From NCBI GenBank assembly GCA_020693225.1, contig JAIMJL010000006.1, forward strand, positions 1 through 53,472: DNA of 53,472 bases. Reading direction: 5' to 3'. The notes beneath the pieces were generated by a model. That model searched no databases. It had not been told where the DNA came from and saw nothing but the letters and a program-made list of their open reading frames with translations. The translations under genes were made by a program, and so were the position numbers. Source of the stretch: Sandarakinorhabdus sp. (GTDB lineage Bacteria; Pseudomonadota; Alphaproteobacteria; Sphingomonadales; Sphingomonadaceae). This document shows positions 42,296 through 52,728 of the stretch, in pieces. Position 1 is the stretch's first letter, and every line of letters starts with the position of its first letter.

Positions 42296-44013
42296 GCAGC
42301 CTTTCCCAGATGCACCTCGCGGAAATGCTTGCGCAGGCTCACCTTGTCGATCTTGCCGGAGCCAAGTTTCGGCAGCGGTTCATCGGCAATCCAGACCCGC
42401 GCCGGGACCTTGAAGGCGGCCAGCTCGCGGGCCACGAACTGGATCATCGATTCGCCCTCCAGATGCTCGCCCTGCTTGGGGTGGATCACCGCGCCGACAA
42501 TTTCGCCCAGCCGTTCATCGGGCAGACCGAACACGCTCGCCTCGGCAACCGCCGGGTGGGCATAGATCGCTTCCTCCACTTCGACGGCGGAAATATTCTC
42601 GCCGCCGCGAATGATGATGTCCTTCTTGCGGTCGACGATGAAGAGATAGCCATCCTCGTCAAACCGGCCGAGATCGCCGGATTTGAACCAGCCATCGGCG
42701 GTGAAGGCGGCCGCAGTCGCGTCCGGCTTGTTCCAGTAGCCGCGCACATTGCAGGCGGAGCGGATGCACACCTCGCCCACGTCGCCTTGCGGCAGCGCCT
42801 TGCCCGCATCGTCGGCAATCATCATTTCCACCAGCGGCTTCGATGGCCGGCCGGTGGACGAGGGCTTCAGCCGGTAATTGTCCTTGATGTTGCCGGCCCC
42901 CACGCCGTTGGTTTCGGTAAGCCCATAGCCGATTGCCGGATATTTGCCGGGGAAGGCCTGCATCAGCCGCTCGACATGCTCGGCCGGGCGCGGTGCGCCG
43001 CCACCGGCAATGTCCACCAGAGAGGAAAGGTCATATTTGTCCCGGTCCGGATGCTGCATCAGCTCCAGCGACATGGTGGGCACGCCGACGAAATAGGTGC
43101 AGCGTTCCCGCTCGATCAGCTTCAGCGCCTCGCCGGCATCCCAGCGATACATGATGACCAGCCGCCGCCCGATGGCGACCGACACCAGCATCACCGGCAC
43201 GCTGCCGGTGATGTGGAACAGCGGCACGTTCAACAGCATCACCTGCTGCGCCGGCATTTCCACCCCCGCCGACATGGCGAGCTGCAGCATGGAAAGCCCC
43301 TGCACCAGATAGTTGAGCGCACCGGAAACGACCGAGCGGTGGGTGGCAACCGCACCCTTGGGCGCCCCGGTCGAGCCGGAGGTATACATGATGGTGGCGT
43401 CGTCTTCCGGATAGATCGGCGGCAGATACCAGGGCGCGGCGGGCGCGGCGGCCAGCGCCTCCTCCAGCGTATCCACACCCAGAGATTCAGCGACCGCCTT
43501 GCTGGTGCGCACGGCGATGATCGGCAGCGACAGATCGGGAATGTCCTTGATCCGGCGCGCCCGCTCCTCGTCGGCAATCACCAGCCGGGTGCCGGAATCG
43601 CGGATGCCATAGGCCAGCTCCTCGCTGCGCCACCAGGCGTTCATCGGCACCACGATGGCACCGATCATCTGCGCGCCGATAAAGGCCGTCACCCATTCCG
43701 GATAGTTGCGCATCGCGATGGTGATCCGGTCGCCCTTTGCCACGCCATAGCCATGCTGCAGCATGGCCGCGACCTTCAGCCCTTGCGCCTGCACATCGGC
43801 AAAGGTCAGCCGCTCGCCTTCATAGACAAGGAATTCCTTGTCGGCATTGGCGGCGAGGAAAAAGGCGAAATACTCGCGCAACGAGGCGGGCGCCTTGTCG
43901 AACACCGGCAGATCGACCCCGCGGATGGTCTCGCGCCCCACGCCCAATTGTCCGCCGGGCGCGGTGATCATTGCGGTCACCTGGTCCAGCGCCTTGTCCA
44001 TCTCGGTCAGCAT
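42292..44013 (-). CDS. AMP-forming long-chain/steroid-type acyl-CoA ligase
   Basis: A 573-residue adenylate-forming ligase. It has the P-loop YTSGSTGAPKGAVATHRS (about residues 212-229), the YGLTETNG motif (about 370), the ribose-binding Asp in WFKSGDLGRFDEDGYL, and the lid with RKKDIIIRGGENIS and C-terminal Lys in LPKLGSGKIDK. It should activate a fatty, terpenoid or other hydrophobic acid to its CoA thioester. ATG 44013 has GGGGAG with six-base spacing lying inside the last codons of the VOC gene, with which it overlaps by seven bases. Confidence 0.9.
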   Translation of the reverse strand: MLTEMDKALDQVTAMITAPGGQLGVGRETIRGVDLPVFDKAPASLREYFAFFLAANADKEFLVYEGERLTFADVQAQGLKVAAMLQHGYGVAKGDRITIAMRNYPEWVTAFIGAQMIGAIVVPMNAWWRSEELAYGIRDSGTRLVIADEERARRIKDIPDLSLPIIAVRTSKAVAESLGVDTLEEALAAAPAAPWYLPPIYPEDDATIMYTSGSTGAPKGAVATHRSVVSGALNYLVQGLSMLQLAMSAGVEMPAQQVMLLNVPLFHITGSVPVMLVSVAIGRRLVIMYRWDAGEALKLIERERCTYFVGVPTMSLELMQHPDRDKYDLSSLVDIAGGGAPRPAEHVERLMQAFPGKYPAIGYGLTETNGVGAGNIKDNYRLKPSSTGRPSKPLVEMMIADDAGKALPQGDVGEVCIRSACNVRGYWNKPDATAAAFTADGWFKSGDLGRFDEDGYLFIVDRKKDIIIRGGENISAVEVEEAIYAHPAVAEASVFGLPDERLGEIVGAVIHPKQGEHLEGESMIQFVARELAAFKVPARVWIADEPLPKLGSGKIDKVSLRKHFREVHLGKAA

Positions 44014-44411
44014 GTCGTCTCCCCATCCGCTGTCTTGCCGTCTATCCGCCAGGGCGGATAGCGGTGATTCTTGCCTGCATGATACAGGAAAATGCGGTTT
44101 CCGGCCGGATCGGTTGCGCGCGCCCGGCGCCAGAGGTAGGTTTCATCGCGCGGTTCGAAATCGAACACCACACCGCGCGCCATGGCTGCGGCACAGGCTG
44201 CATCCACATCGTCACAATGCAGGAAGATTTCGGCAGCTCCCGCCTTTCCCCCATCCTGCATCACTTCGATGGAAAGGGTGCTGCCGCCGGCCATTTCAAA
44301 GCGCGCATAGCGGGGCGGCGCGGCCACGATCTGCACCATTCCAAGCGCCAGATAGAAGGCAAGGCTGGCGGCATAGTCATCCGCCGGCAAGGTGACATGG
44401 TTCAGGTGCAT
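44007..44411 (-). CDS. VOC-superfamily protein (glyoxalase/dioxygenase-like)
   Basis: A 134-residue single-domain VOC protein. The N-terminal HLNHVTLPADDYAASLAFYLALGM and later RARATDPAGNRIFLYHAG form the beta-alpha-beta-beta-beta modules; His4 and a Glu are placed like metal ligands. VOC enzymes include glyoxalases, dioxygenases and methylmalonyl-CoA epimerases; size and position allow an epimerase or ring-opening role, but this is not settled. The ATG overlaps the acyl-CoA dehydrogenase stop (TGATG). Confidence 0.82.
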   Translation of the reverse strand: MHLNHVTLPADDYAASLAFYLALGMVQIVAAPPRYARFEMAGGSTLSIEVMQDGGKAGAAEIFLHCDDVDAACAAAMARGVVFDFEPRDETYLWRRARATDPAGNRIFLYHAGKNHRYPPWRIDGKTADGETTC

Positions 44412-45550
44412 CAATAGCCCATCAGCGTTGCCAGCCGGTCGCCGTGAAAGGCCGTGTCGCCGAAGGTTTCGCCGGCTGCCCGGGCGCGCTTCATGAAGAA
44501 GCCGATGTCATAATCGTCGGTCATGCCGATGCCGCCGTGCATCTGCACCGCCTCATTGGTGGCAAGCTTTGCGACCTCGCCCGCCTTCGCTTTCGCGAGG
44601 CTCACATAGAAGGGCGCGCGGTCCTCCCCCGCGTCCAGCGCCTGCAGGGCGCGCAAGGTGGCCGAGCGCGCCAGCTCCACTTCGCAGAACAGGTGCGCCG
44701 CGCGGTGCTGCAAGGCCTGAAAGCTGCCGATCTTCTGCCCGAACTGTTCGCGCTGCTTCAGATAGTCGACGGTGGTGGCGAAACTTTGCGCCGCCACCCC
44801 CAGCATTTCCGCCGCGAGGCAGGCGCGGCCGGCATCCAGCGCGGCTTCCAGCAGCGTATAGCCGCCGCCCACTTCGCCGATCACATCGGCACCATCCACT
44901 TGGCAACCATCCAGCACAACGATTGCGGCATTGCGACTGTCCACCAGGATTTTGCGCGACACAGACACGCCGGCGAGTTTGGGATCGACCAGGAACAGGG
45001 TGATTCCCACCGCTTCATCTTCCGCGTCGGAGGTTCGCGCCGCAACAATCAGCTTGTCGGCCACATGCCCGTCCAGCACGAACGTCTTGGTGCCGCTCAG
45101 CCGGAAGCCGTTGCCCGCAGCCTCCGCCCGCGTCGCCACATGCGCCGGGGTGTGCCGCGCCGCCTCATCGCACGCCAGCGCCACGATCAACTCGGCCGCC
45201 GCCATCTTCGGCAGCAATGCGGCCTTCTGCTCGTCGCTCCCGCCGCGCGCAAGGATGGTCGCGCTCAGCACGGCCGACGACAGGAAGGGTGACAGCGACA
45301 GGTTGCGCCCGATCGCCTCCTGGATCAGCCCGGCCGCCACCATGCCCAGCCCAGCCCCGCCGAACTGTTCGGGGATCGCGACACCGGCAAAGCCCATCTC
45401 TGCCATTTTCGCCCAGAGCCCGCGATCGAAGCCGTCGGCATGCTTTTCATCCCGCAGCTTGCGCAGCTGCGAAACCGGCGCTTCGCTGGCAAAGAATCCG
45501 TCCGCCGAATCCTTCACCATGCGTTGTTCGTCGTTCAAGACCAGTGGCAT
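44411..45550 (-). CDS. Acyl-CoA dehydrogenase-like protein lacking the usual catalytic Glu
   Basis: A 379-residue acyl-CoA dehydrogenase-fold protein. The N-terminal helical domain is followed by the middle beta domain and a C-terminal bundle with YLKQREQFGQKIGSFQALQHRAA and MHGGIGMTDDYDI. The C-terminus reads AAGETFGDTAFHGDRLATLMG, where active enzymes carry a YEGT-type segment with the base Glu; nor do I see the alternative Glu in the SFATTVDYLKQR helix. It therefore looks like the non-catalytic half of an alpha2beta2 enzyme, with the next gene upstream as partner. That reading is by eye only. Confidence 0.85.
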   Translation of the reverse strand: MPLVLNDEQRMVKDSADGFFASEAPVSQLRKLRDEKHADGFDRGLWAKMAEMGFAGVAIPEQFGGAGLGMVAAGLIQEAIGRNLSLSPFLSSAVLSATILARGGSDEQKAALLPKMAAAELIVALACDEAARHTPAHVATRAEAAGNGFRLSGTKTFVLDGHVADKLIVAARTSDAEDEAVGITLFLVDPKLAGVSVSRKILVDSRNAAIVVLDGCQVDGADVIGEVGGGYTLLEAALDAGRACLAAEMLGVAAQSFATTVDYLKQREQFGQKIGSFQALQHRAAHLFCEVELARSATLRALQALDAGEDRAPFYVSLAKAKAGEVAKLATNEAVQMHGGIGMTDDYDIGFFMKRARAAGETFGDTAFHGDRLATLMGY

Positions 45551-45560
45551 AAGATGTCCT

Positions 45561-46754
<1,194 letters not shown>

Positions 46755-46838
46755 CGGCTTCCTCCCAATCCGGGTGCGCGCATGTCCGGCTACACGCCCT
46801 CTCGCACTTTCCCGTTGGTCTCGTGTATGGAGCGGTTC

Positions 46839-47675
46839 ATGTCGTTTTTCCAGCCACCTGTCGAATGGGCAAGCCTCGGTTTCGATCCGATCGCGCTCGC
46901 AATCGGGCCGCTCGCCCTGCGTTGGTACAGCCTGGCCTATATCGTGGGTATCTTGGCGGCCTGGTGGCTGCTGCTGCGCATGGTGAAGCGACCCGGCGCA
47001 CCGATGACGGGCCGCCATGTCGATGATCTGATCAGCTGGGCAACGCTTGGCGTTATAGCCGGCGGGCGGCTGGGCTATGTTATCTTTTACGATCCGGCGA
47101 AGTTCCTCGCCGACCCGCTCGCCATCGTGAAACTGTGGGAGGGCGGCATGTCGTTTCACGGCGGGCTGGCTGGCGTCATCTTCGCCATCCTGCTGTTCGC
47201 CCGCGCCAACGTGCTCAGCAGCTTGCGTATCCTCGATTACCTGGCGGTCGTCACTCCAGTCGGGCTCGGCCTGGGCCGCCTCGCCAATTTTGTGAACGGC
47301 GAGCTGTGGGGCCGCCCGACCGACGGCACATGGGGCATCATCTTTGCCGATGCCGGGCTTGAGCCGCGCCATCCCAGCACGCTGTATCAGGCTTTTCTCG
47401 AAGGGCTGGTTCTGTTCATCGTGCTGAACCTGCTGTTCTGGTTCAGCCATGCGCGCATGAAGCCGGGCCTGCTCGGCGGACTGTTCATCGCGCTTTATGG
47501 TGTGTTCCGCTTCATCGTGGAGTTCTTCCGCGAGCCGGATGCGCAGCTTGGCATCCTCTCCATCGGGCTCACCATGGGGCAAACGCTGTCGCTGCCGATG
47601 GTGGCAGCCGGCCTCGCGCTGATGGCAACCGCAAGCCGCCGCGAAGCAGGCATCCGGCTGCCAACCGGCGCATGA
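46839..47675 (+). CDS. lgt: Prolipoprotein diacylglyceryl transferase
   Basis: A 278-residue inner-membrane enzyme that adds diacylglycerol to the lipobox Cys of prolipoproteins. It has seven hydrophobic helices, the [11 protein letters not shown] motif (His essential in relatives; about residues 100-110), [19 protein letters not shown] with the conserved Arg (about 142-160), and [15 protein letters not shown] near 230. ATG 46839 with GGAG about 7 bases before it is preferred over ATG 46827. It leads the plus-strand operon lgt-midA-pepP-chaA. The META and LysM/M23 proteins in this window are examples of its substrates. Confidence 0.95.
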   Translation: MSFFQPPVEWASLGFDPIALAIGPLALRWYSLAYIVGILAAWWLLLRMVKRPGAPMTGRHVDDLISWATLGVIAGGRLGYVIFYDPAKFLADPLAIVKLWEGGMSFHGGLAGVIFAILLFARANVLSSLRILDYLAVVTPVGLGLGRLANFVNGELWGRPTDGTWGIIFADAGLEPRHPSTLYQAFLEGLVLFIVLNLLFWFSHARMKPGLLGGLFIALYGVFRFIVEFFREPDAQLGILSIGLTMGQTLSLPMVAAGLALMATASRREAGIRLPTGA

Positions 47676-48679
47676 GCGCTGTTCCGCTGGCCCGGGCGAT
47701 GGCGCTGGCGGCAGACCGCTACTATGCGACGCGCGAACCCTTTGGCGCGTCTGGCGATTTCGTCACGGCGCCGGAGATTTCGCAGATGTTCGGCGAGGTG
47801 ATCGGAGCCTGGGTGGCCGATCTGTGGCAGCGCGCCGGGTCGCCGCCCGATGTGCTGCTGGTGGAGCTGGGGCCGGGGCGCGGCACGCTTATGGCCGATG
47901 TGCTGCGCACCCTGGCCAAGGTTGCGCCTGCGATGCGCGCGGAGGTGCACCTTGTGGAGCGATCCGCCCGCCTGCGCGCCGAGCAGGCGCAAAAGCTGCA
48001 GGCCACCTGGCACGACATGCTGGACAGCGTGCCGACGCATGCCCCCATAGTGTGTCTCGCCAACGAGTTTTTCGATGCCCTGCCGCTCACACAGTTCGAG
48101 CGAACCGACACCGGCTGGGCGTTGCGCGCCGTGCAAGCCGGTGCCTGGGACCTTTCCCTGCAAGCCAATGCCGCAATCATCCCCGAGCCGTTGCGCAATG
48201 CGCCGCCCGGCGCGGTTTATGAACGCAACTTCGCCGGCGAGGCGCTGGTTGCCGGCCTGGCCCGCAGGCTTGCCGCACAAGGCGGAGCGGCCCTCGTTAT
48301 CGACTATGGCTACAGCGGCCCGGCGCTGGGCGACACCTTGCAGGCCATTCGCCACGGCGCCTTCGCGCCGCCGCTGGCGCACATGGGCGAGGCCGATCTG
48401 TCTGCGCATGTGGATTTTGCCGCTTTGGGTGCCGCGGCTGCGCGGGCCGGGGCCGAGGTGTTCGGCCCCGTCGATCAGGGCGCGCTGTTGATGGCGCTGG
48501 GAATCCGCGCCCGTGCCGATGCGCTGAAGGCGCTGGCCTCGGCAGAGCGTCGCGCCGAAATCGAAGCGGCTGTTGTGCGGCTCACATCGGCCGGAGCGAT
48601 GGGCCGGCTGTTCAAGGCGCTTGCCCTTGTCGCACCCGGCTGGCCCCGCCCGGCCGGATTTTCTATGGTGAACATATGA
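47672..48679 (+). CDS. SAM-dependent methyltransferase of the MidA/NDUFAF7 family
   Basis: A 335-residue Rossmann methyltransferase of the DUF185 family. It has the N-terminal [21 protein letters not shown], the SAM motif [11 protein letters not shown] (about residues 64-74) and ANEFFDALP (motif for the acidic SAM ligand region). In mitochondria the homolog methylates an arginine of respiratory complex I. The ATG overlaps the lgt stop (ATGA), a well-known alphaproteobacterial pairing. Its own stop overlaps the following aminopeptidase start (ATGA). Confidence 0.9.
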   Translation: MSAVPLARAMALAADRYYATREPFGASGDFVTAPEISQMFGEVIGAWVADLWQRAGSPPDVLLVELGPGRGTLMADVLRTLAKVAPAMRAEVHLVERSARLRAEQAQKLQATWHDMLDSVPTHAPIVCLANEFFDALPLTQFERTDTGWALRAVQAGAWDLSLQANAAIIPEPLRNAPPGAVYERNFAGEALVAGLARRLAAQGGAALVIDYGYSGPALGDTLQAIRHGAFAPPLAHMGEADLSAHVDFAALGAAAARAGAEVFGPVDQGALLMALGIRARADALKALASAERRAEIEAAVVRLTSAGAMGRLFKALALVAPGWPRPAGFSMVNI

Positions 48680-50505
48680 CCGATACCGCCCCCCGACTCG
48701 CCGCGCTGAAAGCGCAGCTCGCAGCACAGGATTTGCAAGGCTTCTTCGTGCCGCTGACCGACGAGCATATGAGCGAATATGTCGGTGGCTATGCCCGCCG
48801 GCTGGAGTGGCTCACCGGCTTCAAGGGCTCGGCCGGCAGCGCCGCGCTGGCGGGAGACCGGGCGGCCGTGTTTGTCGATGGCCGCTACACCTTGCAGGTG
48901 CGCGGCGAGGTGGACAGCGCGCTGTTCGAAATCCGCCAGGTGCCCGCCGAATCGCTGGTCGACTGGCTGGCAGAGGCTGCCCCGGCGGGCGCGCGCATTG
49001 GCTATGACCCCTGGCTCGCCACCCGGCCGTGGGCCAAAGCGGCCGATGCCGCGCTGGCGGCGCGGGGTGCCTCGCTGGTGGCTGTGGCAGCCAATCCGAT
49101 CGATGCCGTGTGGCGCGATCAGCCATCGCCTTCGCTGGCCCCGGCTATCGTGCATGAAGATGCTTTTGCCGGTCAGACGAGCGCCGAAAAGCGCGCGGCG
49201 CTGGCCGCGGATCTGCGCCGACGCGGGGCCGATGTCGCCGTTGTTGCCGCGCTCGATTCGGTGGCCTGGCTGTTCAACATCCGCGGCGCCGATGTTCCGC
49301 GCACCCCTGTGGTCCGCGCCTTCGCGCTGGTGCGGGCGGATGCCACCGCCACGCTGTTTGTGGACCCGGCGAAAATCCCGCCCGAAGTGTCCGCGCACCT
49401 TGGCGCCGGTGTCGCCGTTCAGCCATACACCGCCTTTTCGGCCGCGCTGTCGGCGCTTTCGGGCCAGCAGGTGCTGGCCGATCCCGGCACCTGCGTTGCT
49501 GCGATCTTCTCGGCTCTGGATGCGGCGGGCGCAAAGATTCTTGAAGCCCGCGACCCGACGATTGCCATGAAGGCGCGGAAAACCGCCGTTGAACAGGAGG
49601 GTACCCGCGCCGCCCATATCCGCGACGGCCTCGCCGTCAGCCGCTTCCTGCACTGGTTCGATGGCGCGGCTGCGGCCGGCGACCTTGACGAGCTGAAAGC
49701 GCAGGCCCGGCTGGAAGACTTCCGCCGCGAATCCAATCTGCTGCGCGATCTGTCGTTTGACAGCATTTCCGCCTTTGCCGGCAACGGCGCCAGCCCGCAC
49801 TATCATTCCACGCCGGAAAGCAACCTGCCGGTTGCCGGCAACAGCCTCTATCTCATCGATTCCGGCGGCCAATATCCCGATGGCACCACCGACATCACTC
49901 GTACGGTGGCCGTCGGCACACCCAGCGCCGAAATGCGCGACCGCTTCACCCGCGTGCTGAAGGGCCATATCGCGCTGGCCACGGCGCGCTTCCCGCAAGG
50001 CACGCGGGGCGGCCAGCTCGACATATTGGCGCGGCAGTTCCTGTGGTCGGCAGGTCTAGACTATGCGCATGGCACAGGGCACGGCGTGGGCAGCTATCTT
50101 TCCGTGCACGAAGGCCCGCAGCGTATCGCGGCGGCCCTTGGTGCGCCGGGCATCGAAGAGCCGCTGGTGCCGGGCATGATCCTCTCCAATGAGCCGGGCT
50201 TCTACAAGTCCGGCCCGGACGGGAAAGGCGAATATGGCATCCGCATCGAAAATCTGGTGCTGGTGGTGGAAGACAGCCAGCCGGGCGACGAGCAGACCAT
50301 GTATGCCTTTGAAACCGTGACGCTCGCCCCGATCGACCGCCGGCTGATCGATGTGCGTCTGCTCACCGCGCCAGAAATCGCCTGGGTCGATGCCTATCAT
50401 GCCCGGGTCTGCGCGGCGCACGAAAGCCAGCTGTCTGGCGATGCGCGCGACTGGCTGCTGGCCGCCACCGCGCCGCTTGAAACGGCACAGCGAGCCGCCG
50501 CCTGA
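48676..50505 (+). CDS. pepP: Xaa-Pro aminopeptidase (M24 family, long form)
   Basis: A 609-residue dimetal aminopeptidase of the long aminopeptidase P type: an N-terminal creatinase-like domain and a middle domain precede the C-terminal pita-bread domain. Metal ligands are in LIDSGGQYPDGTTDITRTV (two Asp), HGTGHGVGSYLSVHEGP (His), LSNEPGFY (Glu) and YGIRIENL (Glu). It removes N-terminal residues before proline. The family is usually close to 600 residues in this form, so it is complete. The stop overlaps the antiporter start (TGATG). Confidence 0.9.
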   Translation: MTDTAPRLAALKAQLAAQDLQGFFVPLTDEHMSEYVGGYARRLEWLTGFKGSAGSAALAGDRAAVFVDGRYTLQVRGEVDSALFEIRQVPAESLVDWLAEAAPAGARIGYDPWLATRPWAKAADAALAARGASLVAVAANPIDAVWRDQPSPSLAPAIVHEDAFAGQTSAEKRAALAADLRRRGADVAVVAALDSVAWLFNIRGADVPRTPVVRAFALVRADATATLFVDPAKIPPEVSAHLGAGVAVQPYTAFSAALSALSGQQVLADPGTCVAAIFSALDAAGAKILEARDPTIAMKARKTAVEQEGTRAAHIRDGLAVSRFLHWFDGAAAAGDLDELKAQARLEDFRRESNLLRDLSFDSISAFAGNGASPHYHSTPESNLPVAGNSLYLIDSGGQYPDGTTDITRTVAVGTPSAEMRDRFTRVLKGHIALATARFPQGTRGGQLDILARQFLWSAGLDYAHGTGHGVGSYLSVHEGPQRIAAALGAPGIEEPLVPGMILSNEPGFYKSGPDGKGEYGIRIENLVLVVEDSQPGDEQTMYAFETVTLAPIDRRLIDVRLLTAPEIAWVDAYHARVCAAHESQLSGDARDWLLAATAPLETAQRAAA

Positions 50506-51611
50506 TGCCGCTTGCGCGGCTGGGTCTGGGCCAGACGGCCCCTTTCTGGAGTTGGGCGGCCCCATTGGCGGGGTGGCTGGCGCTGGCGGTTTTCGGCCTG
50601 CACATTCCGCTTGGTGTCACGGCGCTGTTGCTGGCGGCCCTGCTGCTGCCGGCGGTGCTGGCCGCCGTGCATCATGCCGAGGTGATTGCGGTCAAGGTTG
50701 GCGAACCTTTTGGAACGCTGGTGCTGGCGCTGGCCGTCACGGTGATCGAATGTGCGCTGATCATCACGTTGATGCTGGCCAAGCCGGAAGCGTCTGCCGC
50801 GCTGGTGCGCGATACCGTCTATTCGGTGGTGATGATCATCCTCGGAGGCGTGGTGGGCATCTGCATCGCGGTGGGGGCGGCGCGCCACCATGTGCAGCGC
50901 TTCGGATTGCACGGCGTATCGGCGGCGACGACAACGCTGGCCGCTCTTGCCGTGCTGGTGCTGGTGCTGCCCAATTTCACCACCACAACCTTCGGCCCCA
51001 CCTTCTCGCAGCCGCAGCTGGTGCTGGTCGGGCTGGCGTCGCTCAGCCTGTGGTTGCTGTTCGTGTTCGTGCAGACGGTTCGCCACCGCGACTATTTCCT
51101 GCCCGACGACAGCGCGGCGGAGGCGGATTCGCATATCGTCGGCGAAAATGTGACCGCCATGCAAGGCTGGCTGGCACTGCTGCTGCTGATGAGCTGCCTG
51201 GGTGCGGTGGTTCTTCTGGCCAAGGCGCTGTCCGATCCGCTGGCCGCGCTGATCATACAAAGAGGCGCGCCGATTTCCGCGGTCGGTGTGGTGATTGCCG
51301 GCCTTGTGCTGCTGCCGGAGGCAGTGGCGGCGCTGCGGGCGACGCGCGCCGACAGGCTGCAAACCAGCCTCAATCTGGCGCTCGGCTCGGCGCTGGCGAC
51401 CATTGGCCTGACGGTGCCGGTGATTGCCGCCCTGTCGCTGTGGTTTGGTTGGCGGCTGGATCTCGGCCTCGATCCGAAAGGCATCACCCTGCTGGCGCTG
51501 ATGCTGCTGGTATCGTCGATGTCGCTGGGCACCGGGCGCACCACCGTGCTGCAAGGCGGCGTTCACCTCGTGATCTTTGTATTCTTTCTGTTCACTTCCT
51601 TTTCGCCCTGA
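50505..51611 (+). CDS. chaA: Ca2+:H+ antiporter (ChaA/CaCA family)
   Basis: A 368-residue inner-membrane exchanger with about eleven helices in two inverted halves. The first signature is GEPFGTLVLALAVTVIECALI (about residues 66-87) and the second is VIAGLVLLPEAVAALRAT, followed by LNLALGSALATIGLTVP, with the acidic residues that bind cation in each half (Glu in VTVIE and in LLPEA). It should export Ca2+ or Na+/K+ for protons. It is the last gene of the lgt operon and ends three bases before the convergent LysM/M23 gene. Confidence 0.9.
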   Translation: MPLARLGLGQTAPFWSWAAPLAGWLALAVFGLHIPLGVTALLLAALLLPAVLAAVHHAEVIAVKVGEPFGTLVLALAVTVIECALIITLMLAKPEASAALVRDTVYSVVMIILGGVVGICIAVGAARHHVQRFGLHGVSAATTTLAALAVLVLVLPNFTTTTFGPTFSQPQLVLVGLASLSLWLLFVFVQTVRHRDYFLPDDSAAEADSHIVGENVTAMQGWLALLLLMSCLGAVVLLAKALSDPLAALIIQRGAPISAVGVVIAGLVLLPEAVAALRATRADRLQTSLNLALGSALATIGLTVPVIAALSLWFGWRLDLGLDPKGITLLALMLLVSSMSLGTGRTTVLQGGVHLVIFVFFLFTSFSP

Positions 51612-51614
51612 GGG

Positions 51615-52508
51615 CTATTTCGGCAGATACAGCAGCGGATCGAGTGGCTTGCGGCCCTGCCGCACCTGGAACAGCAGCTGCGGCTCTTTCGCCTCGCCGC
51701 TGCTGCCGGCCCGCGCGATCACCTGTCCGCGCTGCACCCTTGTGCCGCGATCCGCCAGTGCATCCTCCAGATGGCCGTAGGCGGTCACCGTGCCGCCGGC
51801 GTGGCGCACCAGCATCATCAGCCCGAATCCGGCTATCGCATCGCCCACATAGAGGATCTCGCCATCCGCCGCCGCCCGCACCGCCTGGCCGCGCAGCGCC
51901 TTTATATTCACCCCGTCGTTCACCCGGCCACCCGGCTTCGGCCCGAAGCGCGACAGGATCACGCGGCCGTCGACCGGCCAGCTGAGCGGCGGCACCGACG
52001 CCGCCACGGCGGCGGGCGGCTTGGCAGGCGCGGGCGCGGCTGCGGGCCGCGGCGTTGCCGGGCGGGCGGTGGCCGATCCGGTGATCAAATCATCGACATC
52101 CAGCGCGAACGCCGCCGCCTGCTGCTCCGGCGTGAGCGGCCGCGGCGGCGCGGCAGGCCGGGTGGGCGGGCTGGCCGGGGGCGCGGTGGGGACAAACAAC
52201 GACTGGCCGATTTCCAGCACCGAATCGCGCTCCAGCCGGTTGGCGGCGGCAATGCGGCTCCAGGGGACCCCATAGGCACGGGCAATCGCGATCCCCGTCT
52301 CGCCGCGCTTCACACGATGCTGACGTCCGCCCGGTACGGTGATACCATCGGCCTTGGCCGGCACGGCTTGCCAGCGCGGCTTTGCCGGTGCCTGCACCAG
52401 GATCTTGGACGCCGGGGCTTTCGACCCCGGTGCCTGCGGTTTTGCAACCGGTGTGGTGGTGCAGGCAGCCAGCAGCAGGGCAAGCAGAAGAGGCAAGGAA
52501 CGACGCAC
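51615..52508 (-). CDS. NlpD-like lipoprotein with LysM and degenerate LytM (M23) domain
   Basis: A 297-residue predicted outer-membrane lipoprotein. The lipobox LLLAAC is at about residues 11-16, a linker follows, then a LysM domain (QHRVKRGETGIAIARAYG, about 60-105), a Pro/Ala-rich spacer, and a LytM domain (about 170-297). In the LytM core the usual HxxxD reads as NDGVNI, and the later HxH reads as QLLFQVR, so the zinc ligands are missing. It should bind and activate a cell-wall amidase, as NlpD and EnvC do, and not cut peptidoglycan. It is convergent with chaA. Confidence 0.88.
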   Translation of the reverse strand: MRRSLPLLLALLLAACTTTPVAKPQAPGSKAPASKILVQAPAKPRWQAVPAKADGITVPGGRQHRVKRGETGIAIARAYGVPWSRIAAANRLERDSVLEIGQSLFVPTAPPASPPTRPAAPPRPLTPEQQAAAFALDVDDLITGSATARPATPRPAAAPAPAKPPAAVAASVPPLSWPVDGRVILSRFGPKPGGRVNDGVNIKALRGQAVRAAADGEILYVGDAIAGFGLMMLVRHAGGTVTAYGHLEDALADRGTRVQRGQVIARAGSSGEAKEPQLLFQVRQGRKPLDPLLYLPK

Positions 52509-52565
52509 GGCAACGCCTTAGCCGACAGGCGTGAGAAGCGCCAACCGGGCAGCAATCGTTAATTT

Positions 52566-52582
52566 TGTCGGGAAACTTTACA
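52566..52582 (+). promoter_or_regulatory. TGT-N11-ACA dyad, possible activator site
   Basis: TGTCGGGAAACTTTACA has matching outer TGT/ACA arms and lies centred near 110 bases upstream of the predicted sigma-54 transcript start. This is a typical distance for an enhancer-binding activator. Only one copy is visible and the inner symmetry is weak. Confidence 0.25.
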
Positions 52583-52656
52583 GTCCGGCCGGATGGTCGG
52601 AAGCAAGGATTTCATCAACTCTCTGATTCAAATAGCATTTCCATTTCGGCATGCAC

Positions 52657-52673
52657 TTGGCACGACTCATGCA
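52657..52673 (+). promoter_or_regulatory. Sigma-54 (RpoN) promoter upstream of PEP-CTERM gene
   Basis: TTGGCACGACTCATGCA matches the sigma-54 pattern YTGGCACGRNNNTTGCW at all but one position (A for the first T of TTGC). GG at 52659-52660 and GC at 52671-52672 have the required 10 bases between them. The start is predicted near 52684, giving a leader of about 115 bases for the gene at 52799. Confidence 0.72.
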
Positions 52674-52728
52674 AAGCATGCGGTAGCCGGCGGGGGCAAC
52701 CAGCCGGCCCGAGACAGGATCGTCACGG

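Noticed and set aside
46755-47582. N-terminal extension of the acyl-CoA dehydrogenase into the lgt gene
   Set aside because: The extension is antisense to lgt; family similarity starts at the ATG 46754.
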